This document shows, in pieces, positions 53,764 through 62,146 of a DNA stretch of 64,000 nucleotides (position 1 is its first letter; each line of letters starts with the position of its first letter). The position numbers were made by a program, and so were the translations under genes. The notes under the pieces were generated by a model, which was not told the DNA's origin, searched no databases, and saw only the letters and a list, made by a program, of their open reading frames with translations. This DNA comes from Enterococcus sp. DIV0212c (GTDB lineage: Bacteria; Bacillota; Bacilli; Lactobacillales; Enterococcaceae): assembly GCF_017377505.1 (NCBI RefSeq), contig NZ_JAFREN010000033.1, forward strand, positions 1 to 64,000, read 5' to 3'.

Positions 53764-54450
53764 TTTTTCTCTGTTCGCCTTGATTCTCGCTGTCAGTTTA
53801 TTTATATGGCTCTATACTTTCTGATGTTCGTGAGAAATCACTGGCATCTTTTTTAATGCAAAATAATAGAAAAGACACCTCTTCCTCTGTTTATCGTGTC
53901 TTGAGACAATTTTATGAACCAAAATGAATCAATCTACTCACCTTACTTAAAATCCTTTGTTTCGATAAATCTGAATCAGTCAAGTAAGTCACAGCTTCGA
54001 TGAATTTTATTATAATGGATGGTCAAACAAAACATCGTTGAAAACTGTCAGTTGCCTTTTTTTGGAGCATTACTTTTCACGATTTCCTTTGTCTGTTCGT
54101 CAAACGGTAAAGTATATTGTTTGCGATATGTACGCAACTTATTTTTCACTAGTTTAACTTAAACAGAACTTGTTAATCGCTTACTTGTGTATGATGACGA
54201 GTTAAAAATTGGCTACAATTGGTAGCAGGACTTTCTTTATGCTATACAGACAAGAGATAACACGAGATTTAACGCGTTATTGAATGAAATTAAAAATTCA
54301 CTAGAATTACCTTATTCTAATAGACTACTGGAATGTTTAAATAACCATATTAAAGTGTTGAAGAGAAATGCATACGGTTTTAGCAACTTTTACAATTTCA
54401 AATTAAGAATTTCTTTATGCTTTGGCACTATTCTTTTTCAAGAAAACAAA
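53764..54450 (+). pseudogene. Decayed ISL3-family transposase
   Basis: Broken plus-strand frames read like an ISL3 transposase. The clearest part is the C-terminal end at about 54280-54450 (SLELPYSNRLLECLNNHIKVLKRNAYGFSNFYNFKLRI), matching the family's PYSNG-x-LEG-x-NN-x-IK-x-IKR block. Upstream pieces (FCSSNGKVYCLRYVRNLFF) are interrupted by stops. The start of the region shares about 40 bases with 60462-60500. No functional element remains. Confidence 0.8.
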
Positions 54451-54452
54451 AG

Positions 54453-54474
54453 CCTAGAGGAAATTTCCTCTAGG
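54453..54474. repeat. Perfect 22-bp palindrome after the transposase remnant
   Basis: CCTAGAGGAAA and its complement with no spacer. It may be a hairpin terminator or a relic of the insertion. Confidence 0.6.
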
Positions 54475-54594
54475 AATCATACTAATCGATTTAATTCTTT
54501 AAATTTTCTTCACCAACATTAGCTAACAAAGAGCTTTTTAGTGGTAGCTTTTTTATAGATTGTCTAATACTATTTTTCTTACTAAATAGTTTCT

Positions 54595-54912
54595 TTACTT
54601 CCCATATTTAATGAAGTGTTTAAGATATTTGTATATTGCAAATATAGAATATACTATCACTATTACAACTACTGAAATGATTAAAAATCTCGTTTGAATA
54701 CCAAAAAACATTAAAATATAAACGATTATTAAAAAGCCACCTACAAGAAAAGCAATAGATGAAGCTCCTATTGCACCTTTTTTTTGAACTTCAATCGGCT
54801 TATCTTTAAAAGTATTCCCAGCAACTACTCCATACCACTTGCCTCTTCTAAGTTGAATACCAACGATTATTAATAAAAGTCCAATAACAACTAACATGAA
54901 CAACACTACCAC
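54595..54912 (-). CDS. Small membrane protein, candidate immunity protein
   Basis: 105 residues with three hydrophobic helices (about 1-20, 46-68, 72-93). The start (LLIIVGIQLRRGKWYGVVAGNTF) resembles DUF3784/SdpI-like membrane proteins, some of which protect against peptide toxins. It is the last gene of the radical SAM peptide cluster, 12 bases after the exporter. Immunity is inferred from place and topology. Confidence 0.65.
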   Translation of the reverse strand: MVVLFMLVVIGLLLIIVGIQLRRGKWYGVVAGNTFKDKPIEVQKKGAIGASSIAFLVGGFLIIVYILMFFGIQTRFLIISVVVIVIVYSIFAIYKYLKHFIKYGK

Positions 54913-54924
54913 CTCCTTCGATCT

Positions 54925-56550
54925 CTAAAGTTGGATTATTTTATTTGCCAATTGATCAAAATAATTATCATGAGCCACGACAAAATAAATTTTATTGTTT
55001 TTTGTAGCGGCTAAATATTCAAGTAAATTTTCAATTGACTGTTGATCCAATCCTGAGAATGGTTCATCTAGAATCATTATTTCCTTATCTCTAACAAAAG
55101 CTCTCATTAAATTTATTTTTTGTCTTTCACCTCCAGATAAAACTCTAACATTTTTTTGAGTTAACTTATCATCAATACTTAAAATTTGCTTCATTTTCAT
55201 ATATATATTATTATTTCCATCACTTAAAAAGACATTTTCTTCAAGTGAATTTTGAAAAATATATGAGGTTTGAGTTGCAACAGATAGTTGTTCTCTTAAA
55301 GATCTTTTTTCAACTTTATTTAAATCAATGTGATTTATATGGATATTACCACATTCTAATGGTAATAATTTCGATAAAATTCGTATCAAAGATGATTTTC
55401 CAGCTCCATTTTCCCCTTTAATCAAAACAAAATCACCCTTTTCAACAGATAAATTGATTTCTGGAGAAATAGTATGGCTATTCAAAATTACTTCTACATT
55501 TTCAAATGTGATTGAATCAATACTGTAAATCTTGACATCTCCTTCATTTAATTGAGAGTCTTCCGTAAATGTTTTAAACCTTTGAATACTTACCGAACAA
55601 TCTTGATACTCCCATACAGTATTTAATAATGAACCAATTGATGTAGGTAGAAAATATACCATCTGTGATAAAAGCACAAACTGTCCTAGAGATATATCTC
55701 CTGTACTCAATAAAATCATTGAAATTACTGTAATTCCTATTAACCAAACTTGCACAATAATAGAAGAAAAACTTACTCCCAATAAATTAATTTTTTTTTG
55801 TTTCAGATATTTCGCAATAAGATCTCCAAATTTCAAATCAAAACTAATAAGTGAACTGGATTCTTTATTATATAGCTGAATTATCTCAATTCTATCAAAA
55901 TGTTCATTCATTTCCCCTACTAACTCTTGTTCCAACTTTTTGGTTTCTTCAAATGATTTTTTTAATGGTGATTGAAAATAAATAAACTGAATTACAAGTA
56001 CAATAATCATGATAATCGAAAATATTAGTATGAGAAAACTAATTCTGGAAACTATAATAATCACAACTAATAAAGTAAGCAATACAGATGGTGTATTAAT
56101 ATAGAATGTTTCTACCCCTCTAATCATAGTTGCAATATCATTAAACATTCTATATTGAATTTCACCAGTTCTTTTTGTTAGAGAGAATGTTAAAGTTTTT
56201 TCTTGAAGAACACTTAAAAAATTTGATTTAAGGTTGAAATCTGTATAAAACAAAAATTTTGATTTTTTATATTCATAGAAAAACCTAAAAACCAAAAATA
56301 TTATCTGAATACTAAAAATAAGGATAAGATTTCTTATATTTTCTACTAATTGACCATCAACATATTGACTCACTATAAAACTAGATAAAAAAGGAGTGAT
56401 TAAATTAGAAAGTGATATAAATAAAAACAAAATACTAAAAGCTATTAACTTTTTTTTCGATAGTTTTTTACTTAAGAAAATTATATTTTTCATATTAATA
56501 TTTTGCAAGAAATTGAAAAGAGTAAAAGCCCAAAAAGGGCTTTTATTCAT
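54925..56550 (-). CDS. ABC exporter of the radical SAM peptide cluster
   Basis: 541 residues: six-helix membrane domain, then an NBD with Walker A GENGAGKSS, signature LSGGERQK, Walker B IMILDEPFSGLD and His in VAHDN. No peptidase C39 domain, so leader removal must happen elsewhere. The start is either ATG at 56550, with AAAGG upstream but a hairpin inside, or ATG at 56493 (MKNIIFLSKK), after the hairpin. It presumably exports the peptide encoded just upstream. Confidence 0.88.
   Translation of the reverse strand: MNKSPFWAFTLFNFLQNINMKNIIFLSKKLSKKKLIAFSILFLFISLSNLITPFLSSFIVSQYVDGQLVENIRNLILIFSIQIIFLVFRFFYEYKKSKFLFYTDFNLKSNFLSVLQEKTLTFSLTKRTGEIQYRMFNDIATMIRGVETFYINTPSVLLTLLVVIIIVSRISFLILIFSIIMIIVLVIQFIYFQSPLKKSFEETKKLEQELVGEMNEHFDRIEIIQLYNKESSSLISFDLKFGDLIAKYLKQKKINLLGVSFSSIIVQVWLIGITVISMILLSTGDISLGQFVLLSQMVYFLPTSIGSLLNTVWEYQDCSVSIQRFKTFTEDSQLNEGDVKIYSIDSITFENVEVILNSHTISPEINLSVEKGDFVLIKGENGAGKSSLIRILSKLLPLECGNIHINHIDLNKVEKRSLREQLSVATQTSYIFQNSLEENVFLSDGNNNIYMKMKQILSIDDKLTQKNVRVLSGGERQKINLMRAFVRDKEIMILDEPFSGLDQQSIENLLEYLAATKNNKIYFVVAHDNYFDQLANKIIQL
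56524..56544 (-). terminator. Attenuator after the radical SAM cluster precursor
   Basis: AAAAGCCC and GGGCTTTT arms with a 5-base loop, 7 bases beyond the precursor stop codon; a leaky terminator between peptide and exporter genes. Confidence 0.65.
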
Positions 56551-56551
56551 T

Positions 56552-56761
56552 CTAACAACCTTTCACACCTGCAACACAAGCTAATAACCCAGCAAAAATT
56601 CCTGCTACATTTACTAAACCAGCATAATTTACAGCAGCGGCAGCAGACCAAACAGCCAGCGCATAAACCACACAAACAGCTCCTGCAACTCCGCAATAAG
56701 GTTGAATACCACCTGGATTTCTTACTTCTGTAATCTGAGGGGCTTGAAAATCTCCTTGCAT
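56552..56761 (-). CDS. Precursor peptide with a GG-type leader and four-Cys hydrophobic core
   Basis: 69 residues, AAAGGAG upstream. The leader of 18 residues begins MQGDFQAPQITEV and ends NPGG. The 51-residue core starts IQPYCG; it is rich in Ala, Val and Gly, with Cys at positions 23, 30, 63 and 69. The size, the double Gly and the operon with a PqqD-like protein, a radical SAM enzyme, a CxxC thioredoxin-like protein and an exporter mark it as a ribosomally made, modified peptide. I do not recognise the class. It could carry disulfides, sactionine links or epimerised residues. Confidence 0.8.
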   Translation of the reverse strand: MQGDFQAPQITEVRNPGGIQPYCGVAGAVCVVYALAVWSAAAAVNYAGLVNVAGIFAGLLACVAGVKGC

Positions 56762-56775
56762 TATAATTCTCCTTT

Positions 56776-57537
56776 CTATATTTTTTGTGAATATATATAT
56801 ATACTATTCAATCCAATTTCATTGTTCAAAACCCCTATAGGAGTTAAAGTTGGATTGAATGGTTTAACATCTCCACTAATGTAAACAAGCTCCATCTCTT
56901 GAAAAGACTGGAAGGTTTCCCCAAAAAAGTCAAAGTATCTTAAAATACACTTTTTTATGCTTTCCCCATTATTCTTGCAAAATTCACTTGTAAATTCTCC
57001 ATAAAGACTATTGACAATATAAGAGTTTGTAAAACGTGTAACTTCAACAACTAACATACCTGTGCAATTTCCTATTCTATCAAATTTACCTATATAGAAA
57101 ATCTTGTATCCCAACTCTAATTGTAATAATTTGCTATCTTGAAATAGACTATCAATTAGTAGATGATTATGAAAATTTAAAGATAAGTTATTTAGGTAAG
57201 GTGTCTCTATGAAAGAAGGTAATACTACAAAATCCCCTATTTCTAGTTCTAATTGACATATTTTAAAATCATTTGTTCTTTCAAAGTATATAGCCTGTTT
57301 CCAGATTGATATTATAAAACTTTCTGTAGCTGCTACTATTTCACTTTTTTCAGTGTTAGGATATTTTCTCTCCAAAATTTTAACTATTTTAGAAGTTGGT
57401 GTATCCTTAAATATCTCTTCACAGATCAACATTCCAACTTCATTTATTACAAGTGAATTTTCTCCAGAAAAAATTTCATTATTTTTTAAAAATACATGTT
57501 CTAAAAAACTAAAGTTGATATCAATTAAGCTCTCCAT
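56776..57537 (-). CDS. PqqD-like leader-recognition protein with an unknown C-terminal domain
   Basis: 253 residues. The first 90 fit a PqqD/RRE fold: FLKNNEIFSGENSLVINEVGMLICEEIF, then SKIVKILERKYPN and a helix ending IISIWKQAIYF. RRE domains bind RiPP leaders and bring them to the modifying enzyme. The other 160 residues are a beta-rich domain of unknown kind. It begins two bases after the GNAT-like gene stops and ends 14 bases before the precursor. Confidence 0.7.
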   Translation of the reverse strand: MESLIDINFSFLEHVFLKNNEIFSGENSLVINEVGMLICEEIFKDTPTSKIVKILERKYPNTEKSEIVAATESFIISIWKQAIYFERTNDFKICQLELEIGDFVVLPSFIETPYLNNLSLNFHNHLLIDSLFQDSKLLQLELGYKIFYIGKFDRIGNCTGMLVVEVTRFTNSYIVNSLYGEFTSEFCKNNGESIKKCILRYFDFFGETFQSFQEMELVYISGDVKPFNPTLTPIGVLNNEIGLNSIYIYSQKI

Positions 57538-57538
57538 A

Positions 57539-58015
57539 CTAGCTTTCCTCCAAATTTAAGGAATAAATATAATCATTTCCTGAAAGATATTTTACGGTTT
57601 CTTTATTTCCAAATCCAAACTGCATTCCCAACTCATCAGTTTCTTCAGTTAAAGTCAACTTTATTTTATTGTATTGCCTTTGAAATTGCTCTATGAGAAC
57701 ATTCTCACTTAAAGCTATGTCAACTTGGTTCCCATAATAATGAATTAATTCTAATGTCGTTGTTTTGGAAATTTTTGATGGCGTATAGAGTACATACACT
57801 GCTAAAATATTTTTAACATCCTTGATAAGTAGAACTCTACTATTATAATCAAATAATAATGTTCTTAAATACCTTGGATTAGCTATTCTTTGCCGTTCCA
57901 ATTCATCTTTATAGTCTGCTAAAAAATTGAGAATTCTTCCATTTTTTTTTCTTAACTCACTAACAAAATCTATTATTTCTTTTAAATCATTATCATTCGC
58001 AATTCTCAATATCAT
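57539..58015 (-). CDS. GNAT-like protein of the peptide cluster
   Basis: 158 residues. The start MILRIANDNDLKEIIDFVSEL and the end LGMQFGFGNKETVKYLSGNDYIYSLNL are typical of GNAT acyltransferases. However, the central acyl-CoA loop (Q/RxxGxG/A) is not obvious, so activity is uncertain. It overlaps the radical SAM gene by 4 bases. It may acylate the peptide or a self-protection target. Confidence 0.6.
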   Translation of the reverse strand: MILRIANDNDLKEIIDFVSELRKKNGRILNFLADYKDELERQRIANPRYLRTLLFDYNSRVLLIKDVKNILAVYVLYTPSKISKTTTLELIHYYGNQVDIALSENVLIEQFQRQYNKIKLTLTEETDELGMQFGFGNKETVKYLSGNDYIYSLNLEES

Positions 58016-59010
58016 ACCCTAATCTCCTCAATTTCCCTCATAAGATTTAAATTATCTTCTAAATACATTCTTGGAAGTTCCTTATCAGGGTAATACATAT
58101 CTTCTATAGAATAAACTCTGGATATATATTTTTTTATCAATGGATGAGCCAAAACTTTTTCTGGAATTCTTTTTTCAATGAACTCTGGTAATCCTCCTTC
58201 TTTTAAATCCCAAATTGTGAATGGTAAATATGGTGTTATCTCTATCTCACCATAAGCATTAATTGTCAAAAAAGGCAAATAATTGACTTCTTGCAACATA
58301 AAATAATGATCTACAGGATCTCCCCAATTAATTTCAGTTCTTGATGATTTATTTTTTAGTTCAAAATCTTTCTTTTTAAAAATATTTTTTAACTCTTCAT
58401 ATTCTTCCGAAGACAATGCTAATTCCATGTAATTTTCTTTTCCTCTACCTAACGGCATAAGAGGCTGCGCACGTAGCTCATAAAGACCATTATCATGGCA
58501 ATAATCAATTATTTTTTCAAACTCATTTAAACTTTTTTTATGAGGCAATGTAGCAATGCTGACCTCTAAACCCGATTCTTTAGCATTGATGATTCCTTCA
58601 AACACTTTTGAAAGACATCCATTTGATTGTCTCACAGCATCATAGGATTCATCTGTAAAACCATCTAAACTTATTTGTACCATATGAATTCCTGAGTTTT
58701 TTAGTCTCATGGCTTTTTCTTTAGTCAATAAAATACCATTGGTAACTATATTTACTAATGTTTGTGGTGAATTCTTTTTTATAATTGAACTTATTTCACA
58801 AATAAGCTCATATCTATATAAAGTCTCACCACCACATAAACAAATTGAATCTATATTCAATTTAGATAAATCCTTTGCTAGTTTTCTTAATTCTTCATCT
58901 GTCATTTCTTGCTTGCGAGGTACCCCACTAAAATTAAAACAATGTTTACATCTTAGGTTACACCTATAAGTTATATCTATAGATGCAGTTTTTATATTAT
59001 ACATTCTCAT
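58012..59010 (-). CDS. Radical SAM peptide-modifying enzyme
   Basis: 332 residues. The radical SAM cluster motif CNLRCKHC is near residue 17, then CGGET, SLDG and a partial barrel. The C-terminal part keeps the order of a SPASM/twitch region (LTINAYGEIEITPYLPFTIWDLKEG). However, the positions where auxiliary-cluster Cys are expected carry other residues, and no CxxC group occurs there. It therefore probably binds one iron-sulfur cluster. That separates it from classic sactipeptide synthases; chemistry could be epimerisation or C-C/C-S linkage. Confidence 0.88.
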   Translation of the reverse strand: MRMYNIKTASIDITYRCNLRCKHCFNFSGVPRKQEMTDEELRKLAKDLSKLNIDSICLCGGETLYRYELICEISSIIKKNSPQTLVNIVTNGILLTKEKAMRLKNSGIHMVQISLDGFTDESYDAVRQSNGCLSKVFEGIINAKESGLEVSIATLPHKKSLNEFEKIIDYCHDNGLYELRAQPLMPLGRGKENYMELALSSEEYEELKNIFKKKDFELKNKSSRTEINWGDPVDHYFMLQEVNYLPFLTINAYGEIEITPYLPFTIWDLKEGGLPEFIEKRIPEKVLAHPLIKKYISRVYSIEDMYYPDKELPRMYLEDNLNLMREIEEIRV

Positions 59011-59477
59011 TCCTCATTTTCCTGTAACCATTGTTTCAAGTTATTTTCACCTGTATTTTTAAACTTGGCTACATTTTTTTTAAACAGTAAATCATTATTC
59101 AATCGATCAATCTCCTTTGAATTCTTATAATATATAAGTGTTGGGGTATAAGAAAATTCAAAAGTTTTTTTTACTTTATTCTTATCTTCATTTTCAATAT
59201 AAAATACATATACTTTCTCCTTTACATTGGAATCCAATTTGTTCAAGTGAACATTAAGTTCCTTGCAATAAACACAATCCTTTTGAGAATAGTAAATAAT
59301 GACATCCTTATTTGATTTGATAATTTTTAATGCTTCATCCGAACTTTTAATCGTATATTTTGTTTCAAACTGCTTATCGTCCATATTTGATGTTAATTTA
59401 TCAGAAAGTCTTGTGAATAACATCACAATAAAGATTAACAAAACAATAGACAGTCCACCTAATAATTTCTTATTCAT
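59007..59477 (-). CDS. Membrane-anchored thioredoxin-like protein
   Basis: 156 residues. An N-terminal helix (about 6-24), then a thioredoxin fold outside the cell with the active pair CVYC (YYSQKDCVYCKEL) and the cis-Pro strand SYTPTLIYY. Similar to bacteriocin accessory proteins that form disulfides. First gene of the cluster; overlaps the radical SAM gene by 4 bases. It could oxidise the four Cys of the precursor. skfH in the B. subtilis skf cluster is a known parallel. Confidence 0.82.
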   Translation of the reverse strand: MNKKLLGGLSIVLLIFIVMLFTRLSDKLTSNMDDKQFETKYTIKSSDEALKIIKSNKDVIIYYSQKDCVYCKELNVHLNKLDSNVKEKVYVFYIENEDKNKVKKTFEFSYTPTLIYYKNSKEIDRLNNDLLFKKNVAKFKNTGENNLKQWLQENEE

Positions 59478-59498
59478 ATTCTCCTCCTTTATAATGCC

Positions 59499-59527
59499 AG
59501 TGTAGCAATTATAGAAAGCGCTGTCAA
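59499..59527 (-). promoter_or_regulatory. Promoter of the radical SAM peptide operon
   Basis: Consensus TTGACA (59522-59527), a 17-base spacer and TACACT (59499-59504), 22 bases before the start of the thioredoxin-like gene. AAGGAGGAG follows. Confidence 0.85.
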
Positions 59528-59563
59528 TATAATGTTAACAAATAAAGATAAATAACTAATTAA

Positions 59564-59725
59564 ATGAAACTAAAAAAAATCATTTGGTATGAACTTATAA
59601 TGAGGTTCCTACTAGAGAAATATGTTTGCCAAAAAAGGGATACTGAACTTACACCAGAAAAAGAAATATCACAGCAAGCATTTTCTATTTATAAGAAAAG
59701 TTTGTTAGAACGGTTAAAGGGGTAA
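59564..59725 (+). CDS. Small protein, conjugative-element type
   Basis: 53 residues: MKLKKIIWYELIMRF, a helical middle, and QQAFSIYKKSLLERLKG. There is no strong ribosome binding site. It precedes a small HTH protein in the same direction, an arrangement known beside bacteriocin genes and in Tn916-related elements. It may be a remnant. Confidence 0.45.
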   Translation: MKLKKIIWYELIMRFLLEKYVCQKRDTELTPEKEISQQAFSIYKKSLLERLKG

Positions 59726-59808
59726 TGAAAAGATAATCTCCGATTCGTTTATATACGGGTTACCCCTTAGAAAATTAATAAATTTTTTTTACGAAGGAAG
59801 GATAGAAT

Positions 59809-59997
59809 ATGGAAACTCTTACTGCTTTAGCACTTAAAGCTCAAAAAGGTGATCATGAAGCAATGGTACATTTTTACCAACAGTTTCAACCTTTATTACT
59901 AAAAGAATCTAAACGAGTTGGTGAGCTTAATTTAGATTGCTATCAAGAATTATCAGACCGCTTCATTAGGTTGATAATGGATTTTGAAGTTCGATAA
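59809..59997 (+). CDS. Small helix-turn-helix protein, conjugative-transposon (Orf8) type
   Basis: 62 residues, GAAGGAAGG upstream. LKAQKGDHEAMVHFYQQFQPLLLKESKRVGELNLDCYQELSDRFIRLIMDFEV matches the truncated sigma-region-2-like helix-turn-helix domain seen in Tn916 Orf8 and similar proteins near bacteriocin clusters. It may regulate the divergent peptide operon, whose promoter is about 280 bases away. Confidence 0.7.
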   Translation: METLTALALKAQKGDHEAMVHFYQQFQPLLLKESKRVGELNLDCYQELSDRFIRLIMDFEVR

Positions 59998-60045
59998 CAA
60001 GAATATCAAAAATTTTATTACAACCTATATTTAATTTAAACTAAA

Positions 60046-60079
60046 AAAAATGGCTGAGGTTAGAACCTCCGTCATTTTT
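60046..60079. terminator. Bidirectional terminator between convergent genes
   Basis: AAAAATG...GAGGTT and AACCTC...CATTTTT arms, with A- and T-runs on both sides. Confidence 0.85.
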
Positions 60080-60104
60080 CCGTATCTGAAAAGTTAAAGG
60101 AAAT

Positions 60105-60293
60105 TTATCCATGGACTTGCTCTTTATTTTTTCCGACAAGGTATTGTTTCATCTCTTCAACATCGTGTTTTTCAGGCTCCCAGCCTTCAATCATATCTGT
60201 ACTCAAAGCATACCAGACGCCTTTAAAGTCTTTTTGGGAATCAAATTGTACACCCATGATTGTTAATTTTGATCTATCTATATTTAATGACAT
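60105..60293 (-). CDS. Small hypothetical protein
   Basis: 62 residues from the ATG at 60293; an in-frame GTG at 60302 lies too close to AAAGGA. A soluble small protein (GVQFDSQKDFKGVWYALSTDMIEGWEPEKHDVEEMKQYLVGKN) with beta then helix order. No family recognised. Confidence 0.65.
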   Translation of the reverse strand: MSLNIDRSKLTIMGVQFDSQKDFKGVWYALSTDMIEGWEPEKHDVEEMKQYLVGKNKEQVHG

Positions 60294-60302
60294 AGCAAGC
60301 AC

Positions 60303-61144
60303 ATCCTTTGATTCGTAGTTAACTACTATTATACTAGATTTTGATTGAACTTTAAGGAAATGATTCTTATTATTTCATGCTAACGTAGTTTTTTAATCTT
60401 CAGGATTATTTAAAAATTGATGACATCATACAACAAATCCGAATTTTCGTTCGCTTTTTTCCTCTGTTCGCCTTGATTCTCGCTGTCGATTTATTTATAC
60501 TTAGTGTATAGAATGGAAATAAAAAAGCTGAGTAAGTCCTGATTCAGAACATCACTCAACTTTATGACAATTTAATCCTTGGCACCTTTTTGTTTGGCTG
60601 GAACCGAACAGAAATGGTCTTGAACTCTTCAAAAACTGTCCACATCAGTTTGCCAATAGTAAACGAATCACTAGCTTTTTTGTTGTGTCTCTTTTTGAGC
60701 TACAACTAGAACGGGTTGCTAGGCTTCTTTAAAGTACTATTGACTTATTCAGGTATTGGACATTGCGCCAATGCCTTTTTTGTTTCTATTCTATGTCTGA
60801 TTTTTATTGATGGTGGTGATAAGAAAACGTAACGATGTACAAGTTAAAAAATAGAAAAATAAAAAACGGCACCTTACAACCTGACTGGAATCATGTTGCA
60901 AGGCCCCGAATAAACAGCCACAAACTGCTTATCCGAGTTGCCGATAGCGCGTACCGAAGTACTCGCATGTTTTATTGTACTTAATTTTGATTGATTTTAC
61001 TAGTCTCTTTGCTGGATTCTTTCATCTTTTTGGCGATTTCATGTGTTCTTTGGCGAACTATTGCACACGATGAGGCACAGATAGGTCTGATCGTTTTTTA
61101 TTTTCCTGTTGGTTTTTCAAAAAAATAGGAATGGATGTGTAGTG
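60303..61144. other. Intergenic region with insertion-sequence debris
   Basis: No gene found. It contains a 40-base match to the start of the ISL3 remnant (60462-60500), the third terminator-like repeat (60522-60563), and a CCTT/CAAC hairpin near 60875-60905. Short T-rich frames are not supported. It looks like a site of repeated insertion and loss. Confidence 0.55.
60522..60563 (+). repeat. IS-associated terminator-like repeat, copy 3
   Basis: AAAAAGCTGAGTAAGTCCTG followed by ACTCAACTTT. The surrounding 95 bases resemble 47805-47900, so both are copies of one longer sequence. Confidence 0.65.
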
Positions 61145-61411
61145 ATGAGTAAAGAACAGAATTTGAAGGCGGTACCTTATCAGGATATTTTAGATGTGCG
61201 TAATGAGTTGATCAAGCTTCGGTCTTGGCAGAAGTCGTTGGTTTATTTGGATGAGTTTTTTGATGGGAAGGTTACGAGGAATAAGAAGGATATGCGGATG
61301 CGGTATTATTCTTGTCAGCAGTTGTATCAGGTTTTTTCTGAGGATTTTGAGGAGGTATTGAAGGAGACGGAGGAAGTTTTGGGTAGGATGATGCAGAGGA
61401 AAAAAATTTAA
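61145..61411 (+). CDS. Small hypothetical protein
   Basis: 88 residues from the ATG at 61145, with GGATG upstream. Helical and charged: DILDVRNELIKLRSWQKSLVYLDEFFDG, then YYSCQQLYQVFSEDFEEVLKETEEVLGRM. Codons prefer G at the third position more than the AT-rich neighbours, hinting at a different origin. A terminator follows. Family unknown. Confidence 0.6.
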   Translation: MSKEQNLKAVPYQDILDVRNELIKLRSWQKSLVYLDEFFDGKVTRNKKDMRMRYYSCQQLYQVFSEDFEEVLKETEEVLGRMMQRKKI

Positions 61412-61414
61412 TAT

Positions 61415-61462
61415 AAAAGAGACTGTGGAAATATTGTAACTGTTCCACAAGTCTCTTTTTTA
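61415..61462. terminator. Terminator between the small gene and the HNH gene
   Basis: AAAGAGACT-GTGGAA and TTCCACAAGTCTCTTTTTT arms; it serves the plus-strand gene and, weakly, the opposite strand. Confidence 0.85.
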
Positions 61463-61527
61463 ATAACTGTTTTACAAAAAGAAATAGGATAAATAAAAAA
61501 TTAATATTGCAGAAGATAAGAATTGTT

Positions 61528-62142
61528 TTAGAAATCTGTGTAATTAGTTTTTCTCCTAGCAACTCGATCAATAAAATGGATAATTTCAAGTATTTGAACA
61601 ATTAATAAGCAATCTTTTTTCTCTAATTCCATTTCACTGTGCAAAATTTTATTCAACGAACCATATACATAATCAATTTTATATAACTCTTTATGTAACC
61701 CTATCATTTTTAGGTAAGCTTCTGCCAATTTTGTTTCTTCAATAGACAATTTCTTATTAACAACTATTGCACCATACTTATTTCTATAAAATAATTTTTG
61801 AAAATCAGGATCTATTGGATCTATATAGTAATCAACTTCTTTATTATTTTTAGAACAATTACACACTGGACAAGCCAAAGCTAGATACTGATAGTCATCT
61901 ATTAGTTCACCATTTTTGGATTTACTCTTTGTATGCTCTATATGAAATACTGAATCCGAATAAGAAGTATTTTGCCACCCACAGTATACACACTTTGAAT
62001 TAAAATCTTCCATTAAATATCTTCTGATAATATCTCGGTCCTTTTGTTTTGAATATTTCAATAGTTGAATTTCTTTGCCTGTTCGCCTTTTTGGAATCTT
62101 TTCATAACCTCGATAATCTCTTTTATAAATTTTTCTTATCAT
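61528..62142 (-). CDS. HNH endonuclease, last gene of the kinase-receiver operon
   Basis: About 204 residues from the ATG at 62142; an ATG at 62157 in the same frame is possible, while the longer frame to 62241 overlaps the receiver gene. The HNH core is CVYCGW, then FHIEHTKSKSKNGELIDDYQYLALACPVCNCSKNN, with two zinc-binding CxxC pairs. The N-terminus is basic (RKIYKRDYRGYEKIPKRRTGKE), suited to nucleic acid binding. As last gene after a kinase and a receiver it is the likely effector. Confidence 0.82.
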   Translation of the reverse strand: MIRKIYKRDYRGYEKIPKRRTGKEIQLLKYSKQKDRDIIRRYLMEDFNSKCVYCGWQNTSYSDSVFHIEHTKSKSKNGELIDDYQYLALACPVCNCSKNNKEVDYYIDPIDPDFQKLFYRNKYGAIVVNKKLSIEETKLAEAYLKMIGLHKELYKIDYVYGSLNKILHSEMELEKKDCLLIVQILEIIHFIDRVARRKTNYTDF

Positions 62143-62146
62143 TATA

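Noticed and set aside
54280..54522. An 80-residue plus-strand gene
   Set aside because: It is the C-terminal scrap of a broken ISL3 transposase followed by unrelated sequence.
60770..60960. A type I toxin-antitoxin locus of Fst or holin-like type
   Set aside because: Hairpins are present but no toxin frame with a membrane helix could be read on either strand.
61190..61601. Leu/Ile-rich minus-strand frames
   Set aside because: They are shadows of the small plus-strand gene and of the HNH gene in other frames.
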